A DNA stretch of 64,000 nt from Plecoglossus altivelis (Eukaryota > Chordata > Actinopteri > Osmeriformes > Plecoglossidae). This document shows, piece by piece, positions 34,263 through 47,778 of this stretch. Location: assembly GCA_036571765.1 (NCBI GenBank), contig BROE01000014.1:4850538-4914537 (forward strand), given 5' to 3'. The translations under genes were made by a program, and so were the position numbers. Under the pieces are notes generated by a model that worked only from the letters and a program-made list of their open reading frames with translations, did no database searches and had not been told where the DNA came from. Position 1 is the first letter of the stretch; each line of letters opens with the position of its first letter.

Positions 34263-37050
34263 AGAACTCTTTTTTTAAATACTACTGGGGGTCCGTGCTC
34301 GGTGTGAAATGAAAGTAAACAGCGCCACCTCCTGCCACAACTAATGCTACTGCAGCACGTTACAGAAAGGTTGACCCTATCTTGTCAAGAAACAAAACAG
34401 TTTTGAACTCCGCATTTTCTCACACCGACCCTTTGAAGTAATGTAATTTCAGACGGGGATGTTTGTGCTTGTCTCCTGTGTTTTTAGTTCTAGGTATCAG
34501 TGCCTTTTTGTCCCCTGGGAGAATGGGGTGGTGTGTGTCATAACAGCCGGTAGCGCACTTCAAAGACAGGAGGGAACGAGAAGCCGTGAGCTTTCAGCCC
34601 AAACACTTTCCCACTCTTCTGATTACATCACTGGTCATCGGTGAGAATGCTGGAAAGGAGAGATTCTTTTATCTCGCCCAAGAGCATAGGCATGTACGAT
34701 TAGTTCAGATTATATGCAGATTTGTCATCGTCATAAATCCACAGCTGTCTAGGACCTCACATTTTTATTTGTCACTTCAAAGCATTCTTTGCTGTCTCCC
34801 CTTGGTTTATTGTTTGGCCTGGTGGACAAATGTCTTTGGGGTTAGAGTAAGGATCTTCCTTCCTTATTCTGCGTTCCTTTTCTGTATTCTAACATTTGAC
34901 ATCAAATCATTAATTTGACTAATAATAGCAGTATTTGAACTAGTTAATCACCTGTTTAAATGCAGCTTTTGGGAAGAAATGCCCAGCTCAAAACATTCTC
35001 AGAATTCAGACATCAGTCCTGCAATCAAGACGTGGCAAACCAGAAAAGGAGGGAACAGCTCCAGAACAGAAAACACACACTGCCTGGCACTGTCGATGGA
35101 AGGTTTAACACCTGGAATACCTAGGCAGGATTGGCCACTGGCAGCGGGTGAAAAGGTATGGGGACTGTGAACTAAGGCAGCTCCTGTTCTTCCCAACTCT
35201 CTGCCACTGTCCTGCAACAGCTGGGAATGACCCACCAGGTCACACCGCTTTCATCCTGGGATCCTCTCTGGCCAGCTGTTCGCCATTCCTCATTCTGACT
35301 GCCTGAGAGACCGAGGCGTGGCAATGTGTGCATGCGTGTCACCGTGGCGATGGTTGCCACACAGGACAGCACAGCTGGCACCTGGGAATGAGGCAGCATG
35401 GCTGAGACTTGGAAGCAGCAGCCCAAAGGAAGCCGTCCTTCCACTTTACAGCTGGCCTACGGCCTTTCTGGAACCCTCCTGACCAGTTTGGACCCATTTT
35501 AAAAGCCATTCTTATATGGAAGTTGAGTGTGCATGATAATAGACCCCTGGTGGTATTGTGAAAAAAAAAACTGTTATTCCATTCCACAACAACAACCTGT
35601 TACCCATTACTCGTGGGACTGAATAAATCCTGCAGATCTGTGGCATTAACAAAGTAAACAACAGATCCTGGCTTCCTTGCTTGGTGAGATAGTTTCTTGG
35701 TGGAAAGTACAGGTGCAGCAGGTCAGCATTCACAGTTTGCAGTGTGGGGGTGGGGGCAAAGATGGGGTCAGGCAGCGCCTTGGGAGCGTGAGGTGCGAGG
35801 GGGAGATGGGCGCGGCAAGAGAGGGCATCTGTTTCTTCCATCTTGAGGTGTTTCCTCCCCTCTCCCTCCGCTTTGCTCCTCTTAATTCAATTTGTGGGAA
35901 CCCCCCTCCCATCCAGCTGCCCTAGTGAGACCGCATTCCAGCTGGAGTTACTGGGGCCTTGGGGAGGCTTAGGGTCAGATCCAGGAGGATTACCTCCAGC
36001 AAAGGGGACCTACCCACCCAAAACCATCAGCACACCATGGCTGCCGCTACACCGTTGGCCCCATCCTCCCTGTCTCCTCGCCTGGAAATGCGAGAGGCTG
36101 GCGACCGTAATCCGCATTCTTTGAAAAGGATCCTATATTCCTATCTTACCCCACTGTTCCGTCGGAGCTCTGCTGGAACAGTTGCTCATTTACCAGAGAG
36201 CGATAATCACTGGCGTCTCTGTTCAGTCCTCCCACCCACCCTGGGGTCAACACCACTGCAGGGTCCAAGACTTCCAGTAGCTGTTCGTGCTTCAGATGTT
36301 TGAGGAGGGGAGAAATGTGACTGTATCTGTTATGACCAGCCGATGGGACTGCAGTGGAATGTGACTAGATAGAACATGTTATTCTTTTCCTTTTCTGTTC
36401 TTTAGGATGCGAGTTTGCATCAAAACAGTTTTTCCACAACACATCTGTCTATTATGATATAAAATATGATTTTAAGGAAGCTATCGAGAAACTCTCAGTC
36501 TTAACAAGAAAATGACAGAAAACTGCATATCACAAACTGCCCAATGATCCAATACCCTTCGATTTTTTTTCCCATGGACAAAAATAGGCCAACGACTATT
36601 GGGGACAGGGTTTTTCGGCTGTTCCTGGAATGTACGATGACCACTGGAATCTCCATGTACTGTGTTTGCCTGTGAGAACCACCCCATTGTGCGCTCGACA
36701 GAACTCCAGTCTTGAGGACGAGCCTCTGGCCCTTTTCCACACTGGCATCTCCGCCAGTCTTGTCTGTGGTATTTCCACCATCCAGAGTAGATTACTCCTC
36801 TGCATCATCAGCTGTTGTCAGTAACATTCCATGGCAGGAGACAGCCACAGTATCATTGCTCTTAAGACCCCTGTCATCTTCCTGAACTCTCCTATTTATC
36901 AACATAATCAACATCATCCTAAAACAACTGAACATGCTGTACTCACTAAAAGCCCCAAGGCAATATTGATTGTTTTACACAGATGTCTGTGCTGACATGG
37001 CACAGCAGTGAAGGACTTTGGGCCCCTCCAGAACTGCGTGTGTGTGGTAA

Positions 37051-37125
37051 GCGCACACACATACACACACACATACACACACACATACACACACACATAC
37101 ACACACACATACACACACACACACA
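37051..37125. repeat. 12-bp CA/CATA tandem repeat
   Basis: About six units of ACACACATACAC. Confidence 0.9.
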
Positions 37126-39574
37126 ACTGTTTATGTTTTACTAACGTTTGTTGACTTAAGGAGTAAAAGTGTTTCTTTCCAGTTGTTTCCATCTGGACTC
37201 ACACAGCTCCTTCTCTCTGCAGTGTCATGTAGACATCTCTGTGGAAGCACCGACTTGGAATTGACTTTGCTCAAGAAGGATTTACAGTATCAACTATATC
37301 CACAACAGGAACATATACAAGAACAATTGTCTATAACTATACTCGTTTTAGGAAACTCAGTAATTCCAAGGGTTTGCTATGGAAATATATAATCTATATG
37401 ACCATACTCCATGCATAATGGTAATTAAATATGCATGTGGGCCTTAAGAATAGGTTGTCTTGTAATGGTTTTTCAAGACAGTCGTCACTAGGGGGAGGTA
37501 TAACAGCACAGTTCAGAGTATCCAATGTAAGACTGAAAATCTCAGAGATTGCATGCAGACCATGTAAAACTGTAGATCTAGTCTAGCTCTTACTCGGATT
37601 ACTGTAATTACTGAATATAACATTCCAGGTGTTCAGATATTAGAGTGGGCGAGAAAAGATCAAATTGGCAGCCCTTTGACATGATGACCATTTACTTAAT
37701 TATGATCAATTCCTGAGAAAGGAAACCTTTAATCAAAAGGACAAATGGACTGTGGTTTATGTAGAGGTAAAGCTATCTTATGAATTGTTGTTAACAAAAG
37801 TGATGACAGATCCCATCCTCTGACCTTGTCCAATCAGGGAACCATACGAGAAGAGTTTACAGCAGCATCAGGACATTCCGGTTACCAAGATCTAATTGTC
37901 TGATGGTGGTTACTGTCAAAAGCTGAGCTGCTGTTAGGTGGTAGTGCTAAATTGCTGTGTGTAGCTGGGAAGAGTCCTCAAGGATGAGTTCCTTTTGGAC
38001 TGTGAGATGGGCCAGACATGATGGATGAGTTGGGCTTAACCCTCCTGTGTCTGACCTCATATCTCACAGCCCATTACTCTTCAGTGATGTTCCTTCCTGT
38101 ATCTCAACAATAACAGTTACTTAGAGGCTGTAAACCATTTTCTGTAATAGATATTCTATGTATATTCTATGTAGATGCTAATACGGTTCTATAATACAAA
38201 TGAAAGACCTAAACAATTTATCTTTATGTTGAACTGTGTTTGAATCTGGGTTTTGTAGTCTACTGTATGTCTAGATGGCTAATTTTGCTAGGGAAAGATT
38301 GTCAAAAATGTGTAGATTTTTCATATGAAGTTGGACTTTAAAATGTATAATTTCACACACCAGAAATTGGATTGACAAACAATGAACCAAATTGTTAAAT
38401 AATTACGTTTATATAATTCTCAATAACATTCTTTTTTACAGAAGAAATTAAGCATCAAGTTTACAGATTATTGCACTTTTAGCCCAAATCAGCTCAGTTA
38501 AAAAACAGCACTGCATTTGAGATTACCTCAGTTAAAAGTGAAGTATGACGTAAATTACAAAAAAACAACATCAAAATTGATATTTAGACCAAAACCTATA
38601 AAACATCAATTTGAGCTTCTTCAGTCTGTTATTTGGTCAATGTTTACTATTCTAGGTGAAATAATCATCATCACTGCAAGTTGCATACGTTGCAAAAAAG
38701 ACAGAATAAGGGTAACTGTAATTTGAGTACATTTGAGTAAAGCTTTCAACTTAGGTCTTCTGGAAATTGTAAGACCTAGTACAGTGTGCTGTGAATCAAT
38801 TACAGCTTAAACATACATTATTCATTCAATAATTATGCTGAAAATTTTGCACTTGAGAAAATTAGCATTAGAAGGCAACAGAGACAATTGAACTTGTTTT
38901 TGAATGTTTCTGACAACATGAAGATTGTCACTGAATATCGTACAAAAATCTAAAACAAAGACAATCCGTCTGTCAAACTGGCATGTAGCAATATCCTATA
39001 CCAGATCGTGTATTTGGATTGATAATATTTAAGCCTCCATTCTGTAGATTAATTCTAGATTAAAAGACATTAAAGTGCTTCAAAGACATAAAAAGCATTG
39101 TTCATATTTGTGACATACAAAACTTTACTTTCAACTTTAACTATGGCCATAATGCTGCAAAATGGTAAAAAAAACATTTGACATCACCCCAAGGAAAGGT
39201 AGTGTATTGTATAGTATTCACATCTCATTGTCCGGAACAGTAGATAATGTAGTAGGCAGTTAGTTAGCAAATGAAACAACACCTTCAGATAATCAAACAT
39301 GGTATCACATCACATTCCATTAGATGGCACGATACATTCCTTAAAATCCAGTGCCTTTCTGCTTCTCTGAAGGTCTTGTCTGTGCTTGCAGCAGCGGGGC
39401 AGTGGGGCTTGCCCCCGGCTCAGCCCCGGGTCTGTCTGGTAGTGATAAGTTGGCCTTGGGACACTCCCCTCTTCTCAGGGCCCAGGGGTGGAGGATATGG
39501 TTTTGTATACGCGGCTCCAGGGCCTCCGGCTCATCTGCCTCCCCTCAGAGGGAGGTCAGGGCGGAGGCCAGTCG

Positions 39575-42500
39575 TTAGCAGGGGCCTGGTGCTTTGGCTG
39601 ATCTGGAAGTCCAGTCACCTTCTGTTGGGAATGGAGGGCTAGTCTCCTGGAGGATCCCACTGCTGCCATTCTGAAACCAAAAGAAAATGCCTCCAAAATC
39701 TTAGTCTGACAAAAGTCTAACGTCCTCTTACCCAAACTCTGTAAACAGGTTTGTCTGAAGTCCAAGCAATAAAAAGCACTGATTGTAGGAAGGTTAAACG
39801 TGTTTATAACGCTGGTCAGGTCTTTAACAGTGGTGTGCTACCCACCTGTCTAAGGAATGGATGTTCTGTGCCCCTGACCACACCAAGCACCTGAGGGTGG
39901 CTGTGCAGAGCTGGGCCCAGGCTGGAGAGACAGGGGTCAGTCAGATGGAACTGGTACACGCTCCTGGCCTCCAAACCCCAGCATGCCTCTCCCCCATCCA
40001 GATGCTTCCCTGAGTCCAGGCTGTTCAACAGCTCCTCCAAGTCCTGAAGACAGACGTCTCCCACCCCCTGCCCCCCTGTGGGACCTGGGGTCACACAGGG
40101 GGATAGCTGTGGAGGACAGCTCACTGACACCTCGTTCAGCTGTTTGTTGAGGGGGAGGCCCGTGGTGGGTTCCCCCAGGCATAGGTGCTGGTGATGGGGC
40201 TGGTTGGGCCTCAGAAGGCCTTGCTGGAACAGCGAAGGAACCTCCAGGCTGCGGTTGGCTGACTCTACCTGTTGGCTCTGTGAGTGGCCCCTGTTTGCCT
40301 GCACGTGTGTCAGTCTGGGACCAAGCCGCTGAGAAGGGAGAGGCTGCGAGCTCAGACCCTCGACGGGCCCTTGTTCACTTAGGTACGGCTGTGGGAGATG
40401 AAGTTCTTGGTGTGCTTTGTCTGCGGAGGATCTGAGTTTCTGAGGCTGTGCCTGGTACGATTGGCACTGTTCTAGAGGTTGGTGGACCATAAGGGGCTGG
40501 GGTTTTTGGGGCCTCCATTGAGGGTCTGGGGAGGGCTTTAGATAGTTGGCTGATCTTTGCTCCCCAGACAGCTGGTTTAGCAACATGGGGATTTGCTGCT
40601 CTAGACTAGAAAAGCTGGGGTCCTGATAAGCTACCCTGGCACTGTAGGACAACACACAGTTGGACCTGTTCCCTACAGACTGCTGCGTGCAAGTCAGGAT
40701 CTCGTCCGTGACGTCTGGACGGCTGTCTCGTCCTCCCAAGTCGAGGAATGCGTCGTCCTGCTGGAAAAGCTTGAGGTCCTCGCTGCTGACGTCCAGGGTT
40801 CGCATGAACCTCCGAAGCTCGCTGTCCATGCTGTCCCCAGATGGGATGCCCTGGGGCTCCTGCTTAAACAGAGGCAACTCAGACAGGGAGAGGACGCTCT
40901 CCTGCCACCTGCTGGTGAAGATACCCCCGCCTTTCTCCTCAGGCAGGCCTTCGGGTTCCTCCTGAGAAGAAGCCCTTTTAGGCTGGCTGCCTGAGGCAAT
41001 GCACACGTAGATCGACTCGTCCTGCTTGAGCAGAGAGCCCAGCAGAGAGTTGGGATCGAGTGGTTTGGCGGTCTGGCTGTTGAGGTCATCGCTCCGCGGG
41101 GAGTCCTCTGAGAAGCTGAGGCTCTTGGGGAAGGCAGTGTCGTAGAGCATGGCCTCGCCAGTGGTGAAACAGAAGGGAAGTTCCAGGCTTCGTTGTCGGA
41201 GGTATTCCTTTCCCTCCTCCTCCCTGACAAACCAGACATGGATAGAAGTAAAAATCGGGACTGGCTACTGTATTTAGGATTTTTTGTACATATATTTTTT
41301 TTGTTGATCCTGTTAACTGGGCGTATCAAAAGTGTCACAAAACCACACTGAAGTCAGTGACGTACGTAAGGACTATCTGAGAAGCGATGATGCAGTCTGG
41401 CTTCCCATCCTTGTAGATCAGCCGGGCGTTGGCCCGAACCCACATCCAGCCACTGTTCTTGGTCAGCAACCTGAACACCGTCAGTCCACTCTCCCCTGTC
41501 TTCATCACTGTGCACGGAGGAGGGGGAAAACAGACAAACACACAGACACGCACACAAACAAACAGCGCATCACAAAAACAGCTTGTTCTATCATACAGGT
41601 GGACTTAATGACCAATCATTTTTTACTCAAGCAGAGTACACTTTGAGGACCCGAAACTCAAGCCAATGTTGTTTGCTTTGACAGTAGTACAACGTGTTTC
41701 AACTTTCAGGACAGAGAAGCAACGTGACTGGCTAAAGCCACATGACAACGTGAGGAGAATGTCAAGCTTACTTCGAAGGTGGTTCTCAGCGCAGTGCAGC
41801 ATGTCGGCTGCGTGGACAAACTGGTACCCTGAGCCTCGCTCACACAGCTCTGCCTCGGTGTAACCCAGCACGATCCTGCCTCTGCGGGGAACAAAACAGA
41901 GCTGGAACAGCCTGACCCGAAGAGAAAGGTGCCCCTTGCTTTATAGATAACAATCTAAAACATGAACATGAACAACAACGTAGCATGCCTACAGTTGGAT
42001 GTGTTGTGTGTACGTGGGTCTTTGTTTGGGGTTAACAGCAGCAGGGCCCTGCTGGGCGGTTACCCACCTGGCATCGCAGTCGGTAGGGGTGAAGTCCAGC
42101 TTGTGTTTGGATCTGAAGATCAAGTTTTTGGTTCGGATTTCGAGGATGGTGGGTGGCTGCAGGGGGGTGGCCAGGGCAAACAGTGCAAGCTGGGGGGGAA
42201 TGAGGGCGCCGTCCTTCGTCCTCTCAATCTGGCCATCCAGGAATTTCAGATGGCCCTGGAAGTTGAGGGCCTGTGAAACCAAAAGCCATCGAGCAGTCAG
42301 GCACTGGAGACTTGTGGGAAAGGTCTGGGATGAATGTGAGCTTGCAGACAAAGATGATCCATCTCATCCTTTCGCATTTTCAGCAAAATTTATTTAACTA
42401 TATTATTAAATGTATTTATTATTTTACTAAATTTTACTATTTCTTTACATTTGTATCTCAGTTTGCTACCTTTTATATTATTTTATTTATAAACTTTTGT

Positions 42501-45500
42501 ATTCATTTAATGCAACTGAAAGGATCCCATTTCGTTGTACAATGACAAGATATTCCCTTTTCATTCATTTCACTGAAATCATTACTAAACTAAGCAAACA
42601 TTGGGCATCTGATTCAAATGGACTAATGGGGATGAAATGTTTAATTTGTCTGTCTCATTATGTAACTTAGTTTTATGCAGTCTGCGTTTTATGTTGGTCA
42701 TGGTAGAGTTGAAGTCAACAGAGGAAGCTTGAGGCAAACACTTCTTCATTTCATTTCCCATTATTAGATTTAAAAACCCCAACAACAAGGATTGTGACAG
42801 ATTTTCTCTCAGTCTGCATAACAGTCTGGTTTCAACCTGAACATTGAGGTTATGCAAAAGAAAAGAAATGCCGCTGACAGTATGAACCATCCTATTACGT
42901 TTTATAAGACGACTACAATAAGCAAAGACAATGCAGAAGTGCTGAATATGTAATAATACTATCATCTAAAAGCTGGAAAACAGAATTACGAAAAATAAAT
43001 GAAGAATATCCCATTCCAGCTGTGTGGAACATTTGAAATGGGATGTTAGGAACCTAAATTAGAAACCTAAATGTGAGAGAACAGAAAAGTACTACGATTT
43101 GTGTGTTCTCCCATCCTGCACTATCCTCCATCTCCATGATCTTCCAGATCTGGATCCAGTCTGTGTCCCTTCCCTATTACCCAAAGAGAATTAGCCAAGA
43201 CTCTAAACAAAGCCAAGACACCCCTCTCCTCACAGCACAAAAACATAACCCTTTCCTAACTGACATGACCACGCTGACCAATCCCAGGCGAGTGGGAGGC
43301 AATCCACTCAAACTAGATCCCACTCCCATGGCATCACGTTTGGGCCAAGTTTCTTTCCGCCAACTTACAATGAATCCAGAGGAGTGGTCCAGCAGACAGC
43401 GTAACCTGCATACAAAGTTGCGCTCCAGGAAGGAGGAGTTCTCTGGTGGGAGGACCTCTGGGTTGTAGTACGTCAGTGGGTGTGCTGACTCGTCCGAAGC
43501 TGGAAGATGGAGGGGAAAAGGTTTGCACGTCTGCCTTTTTATATTGTGAGAATTTCTCACAATTCATATGATCTTCATTTAGAAATGATTCTGTGTGATT
43601 TGAATAAATGGAGAAGTGTGATGTACTGGGAGTTCATCACATAGAAGGCATCACTGAAAAGCTGGATCTTTGCATCCAGGCTGATTACTCCCATGCATGT
43701 TAACCATCAGTACACAGCTGTCACACACCCTCACAGCAGGGGGGCTTGTCGGACTGCCATGCTGTCAGTCTCTGAATCTAGCATGAAAGTGGATACAATG
43801 GCAATGCATAAAAACAGTGGTGATACATTAAGAAAGGAGGCAGCAGACTGCCTCAGATCTTCTCCCAGGCACTAGCTATGACGCACAGTGATCTGGGCTT
43901 GGCTGGGCCAGGCATAGGCTTAGGCTGGAAGGTGTGAGGTAGGGGGTGGGACCCTGGGTCCCAGGGACTAAGAACTAAAAGGATGGAAGTTGATCCACAG
44001 TTCCACGTGATGATATAAGAGATAGCTACGTCACTGTAAAGAGTACTGTCTAGATGCCTGGCGACCTTTTAAAGGTCTTATCTTGATTGTGTTTACAAAT
44101 GAGCGAAAACACAGAAAACCCTTGCTAGGAGTACGTTTACAGGTTCACATTTCAAAGACAGGCTACTGAATGTGTGGAGCGTGAGCGAGAGACTTCTCTC
44201 TTTTAGCTGACACCGAAGAGGTGAATGGGTTCACGCATCGTTTCTTTCCATTTTCACGCAATGACTTTCTTTTCATGTCATTTCCGTGTTCAGCTGCGTT
44301 CCTTTCGATGTGCTATATCAATATTCATAGCTTCGTTCCCTCATGTGGCTGCACAGAAACATCTGCTGCCCCTCATATTTCTCAAAAGTAACCCTTCCAT
44401 TCCGTCAACAACTCTGTTCTGTTTGTGAACCAAAGTCAAGTGCAGTTCTAACATAAGCAGATAGACCAGGGGTGTCCAATCCTAATCAAAGGGTGTCCAA
44501 TCCTGGTCCTTGATGGCCAGTGTCCTGACAGTTTTAGATGTTTCCCTGCTCCAGCACACCTAATTCTAATGAAAGGGTCATTACCAAGCTCTGTGGAAGC
44601 CTCATAATGACCCTTCATTAGAATCAGGTGTGCTGGAGCTGGGAAACATCTAAACTGTCAGGACAGTGGCCCTCCAGAACCAGGACTGGACACCCCTGAG
44701 ATAGACAGTAGGCATCTCATCCAGACACTTGACCTTACCTGTCACAACCTGGCCAGTGTCTAGAGGGACGGTGGGGTTTAGTGCCCAGTGAAGCTGTCTC
44801 TGAAAGTCCCCCCTGTCTTCAGTGTGGATGAGGTTGTAGGCACTCTGGTGGATGACATCAGACTGGGCAGGGGGAACACAAACACATGGGACACCAATTA
44901 AAAAGATAGAAGATCCACATAACGGAAGAATATACAATATGTACATTTACTTTGTGCAGCCTACTGCTGTGGTTTTCACTGGCCCTTGGGTTTGACCTTG
45001 GTTTGGGTCACATGCCCCCAAACAAGTCTGTTAAACTTGCCATCTGTTTAGTTTCTGGCTTCCGTTTATGTTGAGGAAATACCACAGCAATCAAGTTTGT
45101 CTGAGGGGACCCGTATTTCACACGCAAAACGTTAAGTAACACAAACAATGCCAATGATACCGCCAAATGAGAGAGAGGGGTGGTGGTGGTGGTAGTGGTT
45201 GGGTGTGATTTAAAGCTAATTTAGTAACCGAGGACAAGAAAGGTCTTTACCTGGTTGAAGCCGAGGTAATCCTGAATGTTAGAGGACACGTAGAACACTG
45301 TTCCGCCTGCAGTCACCACCAGTATGAAACCATTTAGCACCTGAGGAGGCAAATAGTATAGCTGTGTCTGAGGCAAAGGTACACGTCTCCAGGGTTAGCA
45401 ACCTGCAGTATGGCTTTTTATAATCACAGAAATTTTTTCCATCTCCTCCATCTGAAATCCCATTTTCTCAACAGCGCTACAATATGCGGGTGTCGTACTT

Positions 45501-47778
45501 TCCAGACACGGAAAGTACTGAGAAGACTCAAAGTTTATGATTGACTTTGGGGATTACCCAATTTGGTCAATGAAAAGCTAAACATGTCATTTAATCTGAA
45601 GCTACAATCTAAAACTTAACGGAGTCTGAATAAATAGGGGAAGATCAACATTTGGGAGCATTCCTATTCCAACACAGCGTGGAACCTAGGCAAATATCAC
45701 CAACCTGCAACAGAAGCTCTCCCTCTGGGATTTCCGGTCCAATCTTTTTCAGGCTATTACTCTCTTTGGTGGTGGATTTTAAGGTTGCTGTAACACAATA
45801 ACATGCAATCTATATCATGGTTACAGAACCGCACAACAATTCCCGACTATGAAAAAATGCAGAGGAACCAGTTACCAGTCACAAAGACAAGTCACTTGAA
45901 AGCTTAACACAAATGAGAATATCAAGGCCCCAAAAATTGCCTTTGCTTTTAAGAACAAGGTTTTGCAAAGATAAGTGTTTCCCTCAAAGGGGTTTGTTGT
46001 CATCTTGATTGATATTTCAGCTGTTTGAGCCTGACGTGCAGACATTTGGTTGCACTGGTTTGAGGACTGGTCAAGCTTTCATTGCATTATTAAGGTTACA
46101 TACCATTACTTGACAACTTGAAAGACAATCTTGATCCTATAAGCCCACATTGAATAGTAACTGCACCAGAAAAATTTATTGATAGCTATGAACCCCCTGG
46201 CCCTCTATGCATACCCCTTTATATCGCTCTATCGTGGTCCAAGGAATCCCCCTGGGTTCACAGCCCTTGGCAAAGCAACCAAAAGTCACACTAAACAGGT
46301 CAAAGTTTGCAGTGTGAGCCAACAACCATCAAACTGTTTCATAAGACTTTTCAAAGAGCCAAGAGTTCAACCAGCCTGCTCTAGATTACTCACGCAAGCC
46401 CCCCCCTCCCCCTATGCTATACTCATGTCAAGCCCAAAGCAAATACGTGTTTAAGTTCCCACATCATTGCACAGAGTAAATGTTAGTTCAAGTATATCGA
46501 AGGAGGGTACTCTTTAACAGTTATCTAAAGGAAATAATGGAAAGCGGAGTCTTCTGCACTTTTCAGATGAATGCTACTCTGTAACCGGCAAGGGAGGATG
46601 TTGTCATGAGTACTAATGACGTTTCTCTTGGTAGAGGCCATCAAAATACGAATAACCAGAATCAATTACAACCAATTAACTACATATCCAAGGAACAATA
46701 CATACGCAAAACAATCCTTACATTTGTGAATATAGCCTGCTGGCTACACCCTAGCTTTCAACCAGGACAAAAACTTTCCAAATAAAACTGTTTGTGTGGC
46801 CGGGTAGTCTCAAGCTTCGCCTAAGAAAGAGATCAGAGAGATTACACATTTATATTCTACTTTCCGCAGGACTTCACACACCCTAATGGCATCCTGTTAT
46901 TTCAGTGAGTTTCCTCTCGTCTTCCTTGCATAGATCATTGTCAACCTACTATAGCACTTCATGCGGAGTTATAGGGGGAAACATACTGAATTGCCGAAAC
47001 ATATAATCACGCTATTTAAGAGCGGTGAGACAAATCAATGTACGTAAAGCTGATGGTGAGATAAGACAATGAAGCCATAAAGTGTGGCAATAAGGAAATC
47101 ATAGAACGCAAACGATCTTAGCGCTTAGATCTATTGCCCATTGTGGCTCATAAAAACAAAGGAACACAACCACTTTAGTTTGTCTCCCATCGTGGCTTAC
47201 CATTAAAGAAACTCTTTACACGCAGGTAGCTGACACAGAGCCTTAGGACAGTCAGTTTATCTAGTTTGGATATGACATCTTGAGAGAAAGGCAGCAGGTT
47301 GGCAATTCGCTCCAACTCCCCATTTAAACGATCCCGGTGTCTTTTAGAGGGATTAGTTGTAGCGCCTTCAGGAGCTGGTTTAACACTACAAGGAGAGAAC
47401 GTCGTCAGTCACACTGTAGAATGATCAGTGACTATAAAGCTAGTAATTCCAATATAACATAGCTCAGACAGCTCATGCAATGAATGGAAAGAATCAGAAA
47501 GATTGCTGCTGCGCCAATTAAGTACTGGGCACATTCATTTTTTGGTTGCCTACCATGACAATACCGCCAGATAGCAAGCTGTAACAATCATATAGTCATA
47601 GAGTTTTAAAAACGCAAACCAACTCGTTGACATTGACATGGCTACTCTAACAAGCAACTTGACATAACCCGGGCTGGACTTAATCGTTGGCTTCTGCTAC
47701 AGTGGCAAGAAACCTACTTCACCTTTTCTGTGGCTTTTTCCTCTTGCGACTTGCATAAGTATTGTAATTGGTATTCAT
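39575..47778 (-). CDS. ahr: Aryl hydrocarbon receptor (bHLH-PAS, ligand-activated transcription factor)
   Basis: Ligand-dependent partner of ARNT that binds GCGTG-core DNA. Eleven coding exons in transcript order: 47778-47723, 47385-47201, 45787-45705, 45340-45251, 44862-44739, 43499-43369, 42270-42068, 41881-41772, 41507-41366, 41223-39846, 39670-39575. Phases agree throughout and give 865 aa. Domains: N-terminal NLS RKRKKP (11-16), basic region and HLH (about 31-80, with PSKRHRDRLNGEL), PAS-A (about 105-220), PAS-B ligand pocket (about 265-375), and acidic/glutamine-containing transactivation region encoded mainly by exon 10 (375-834). The order of exons matches human AHR. The pocket residues equivalent to human His291 and Val381 are His279 and Ala369. 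Linkage to hdac9 points to the fish copy syntenic with human AHR (ahr1a-like), but the paralogue is not settled. The C-terminus (exon 11, 31 codons) diverges from mammals. Two GCGTG cores at 47931-47939 lie about 155 bp upstream. Confidence 0.93.
44467..44698. mobile_element. hAT-type MITE in ahr intron 5
   Basis: A 232-bp palindromic non-autonomous element. Its ends CAGGGGTGTCCAATCC and GGACTGGACACCCCTG are inverted repeats with one mismatch. It is flanked by a perfect 8-bp target-site duplication AGATAGAC (44459-44466 and 44699-44706), the hallmark length for hAT elements. The interior is self-complementary and could form a hairpin. A short internal duplication of GGGTGTCCAATCCT is seen near the left end. 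No transposase is encoded. Confidence 0.9.

Larger units (their letters stand above)
20161..39574. other. Intergenic region between hdac9 and ahr, including ahr 3' UTR
   Basis: About 19 kb with no exon I can support. It holds simple repeats, one decayed MITE and four perfect MEF2 sites (21333, 24990, 32717, 33275). The left-most 2 kb next to ahr (about 37700-39574) is AT-rich and probably its 3' UTR. The only minus-strand poly(A)-like signal I noticed there is ATTAAA (TTTAAT on plus) at 37728-37733. In human SNX13 lies in this interval; no SNX13-like exon was seen. Confidence 0.6.

Noticed and set aside
35172..35841. Overlapping minus-strand open frames of 82-109 codons between hdac9 and ahr
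   Set aside because: They lack recognisable motifs and could not be joined to hdac9 or ahr exons; no support as upstream hdac9 exons.
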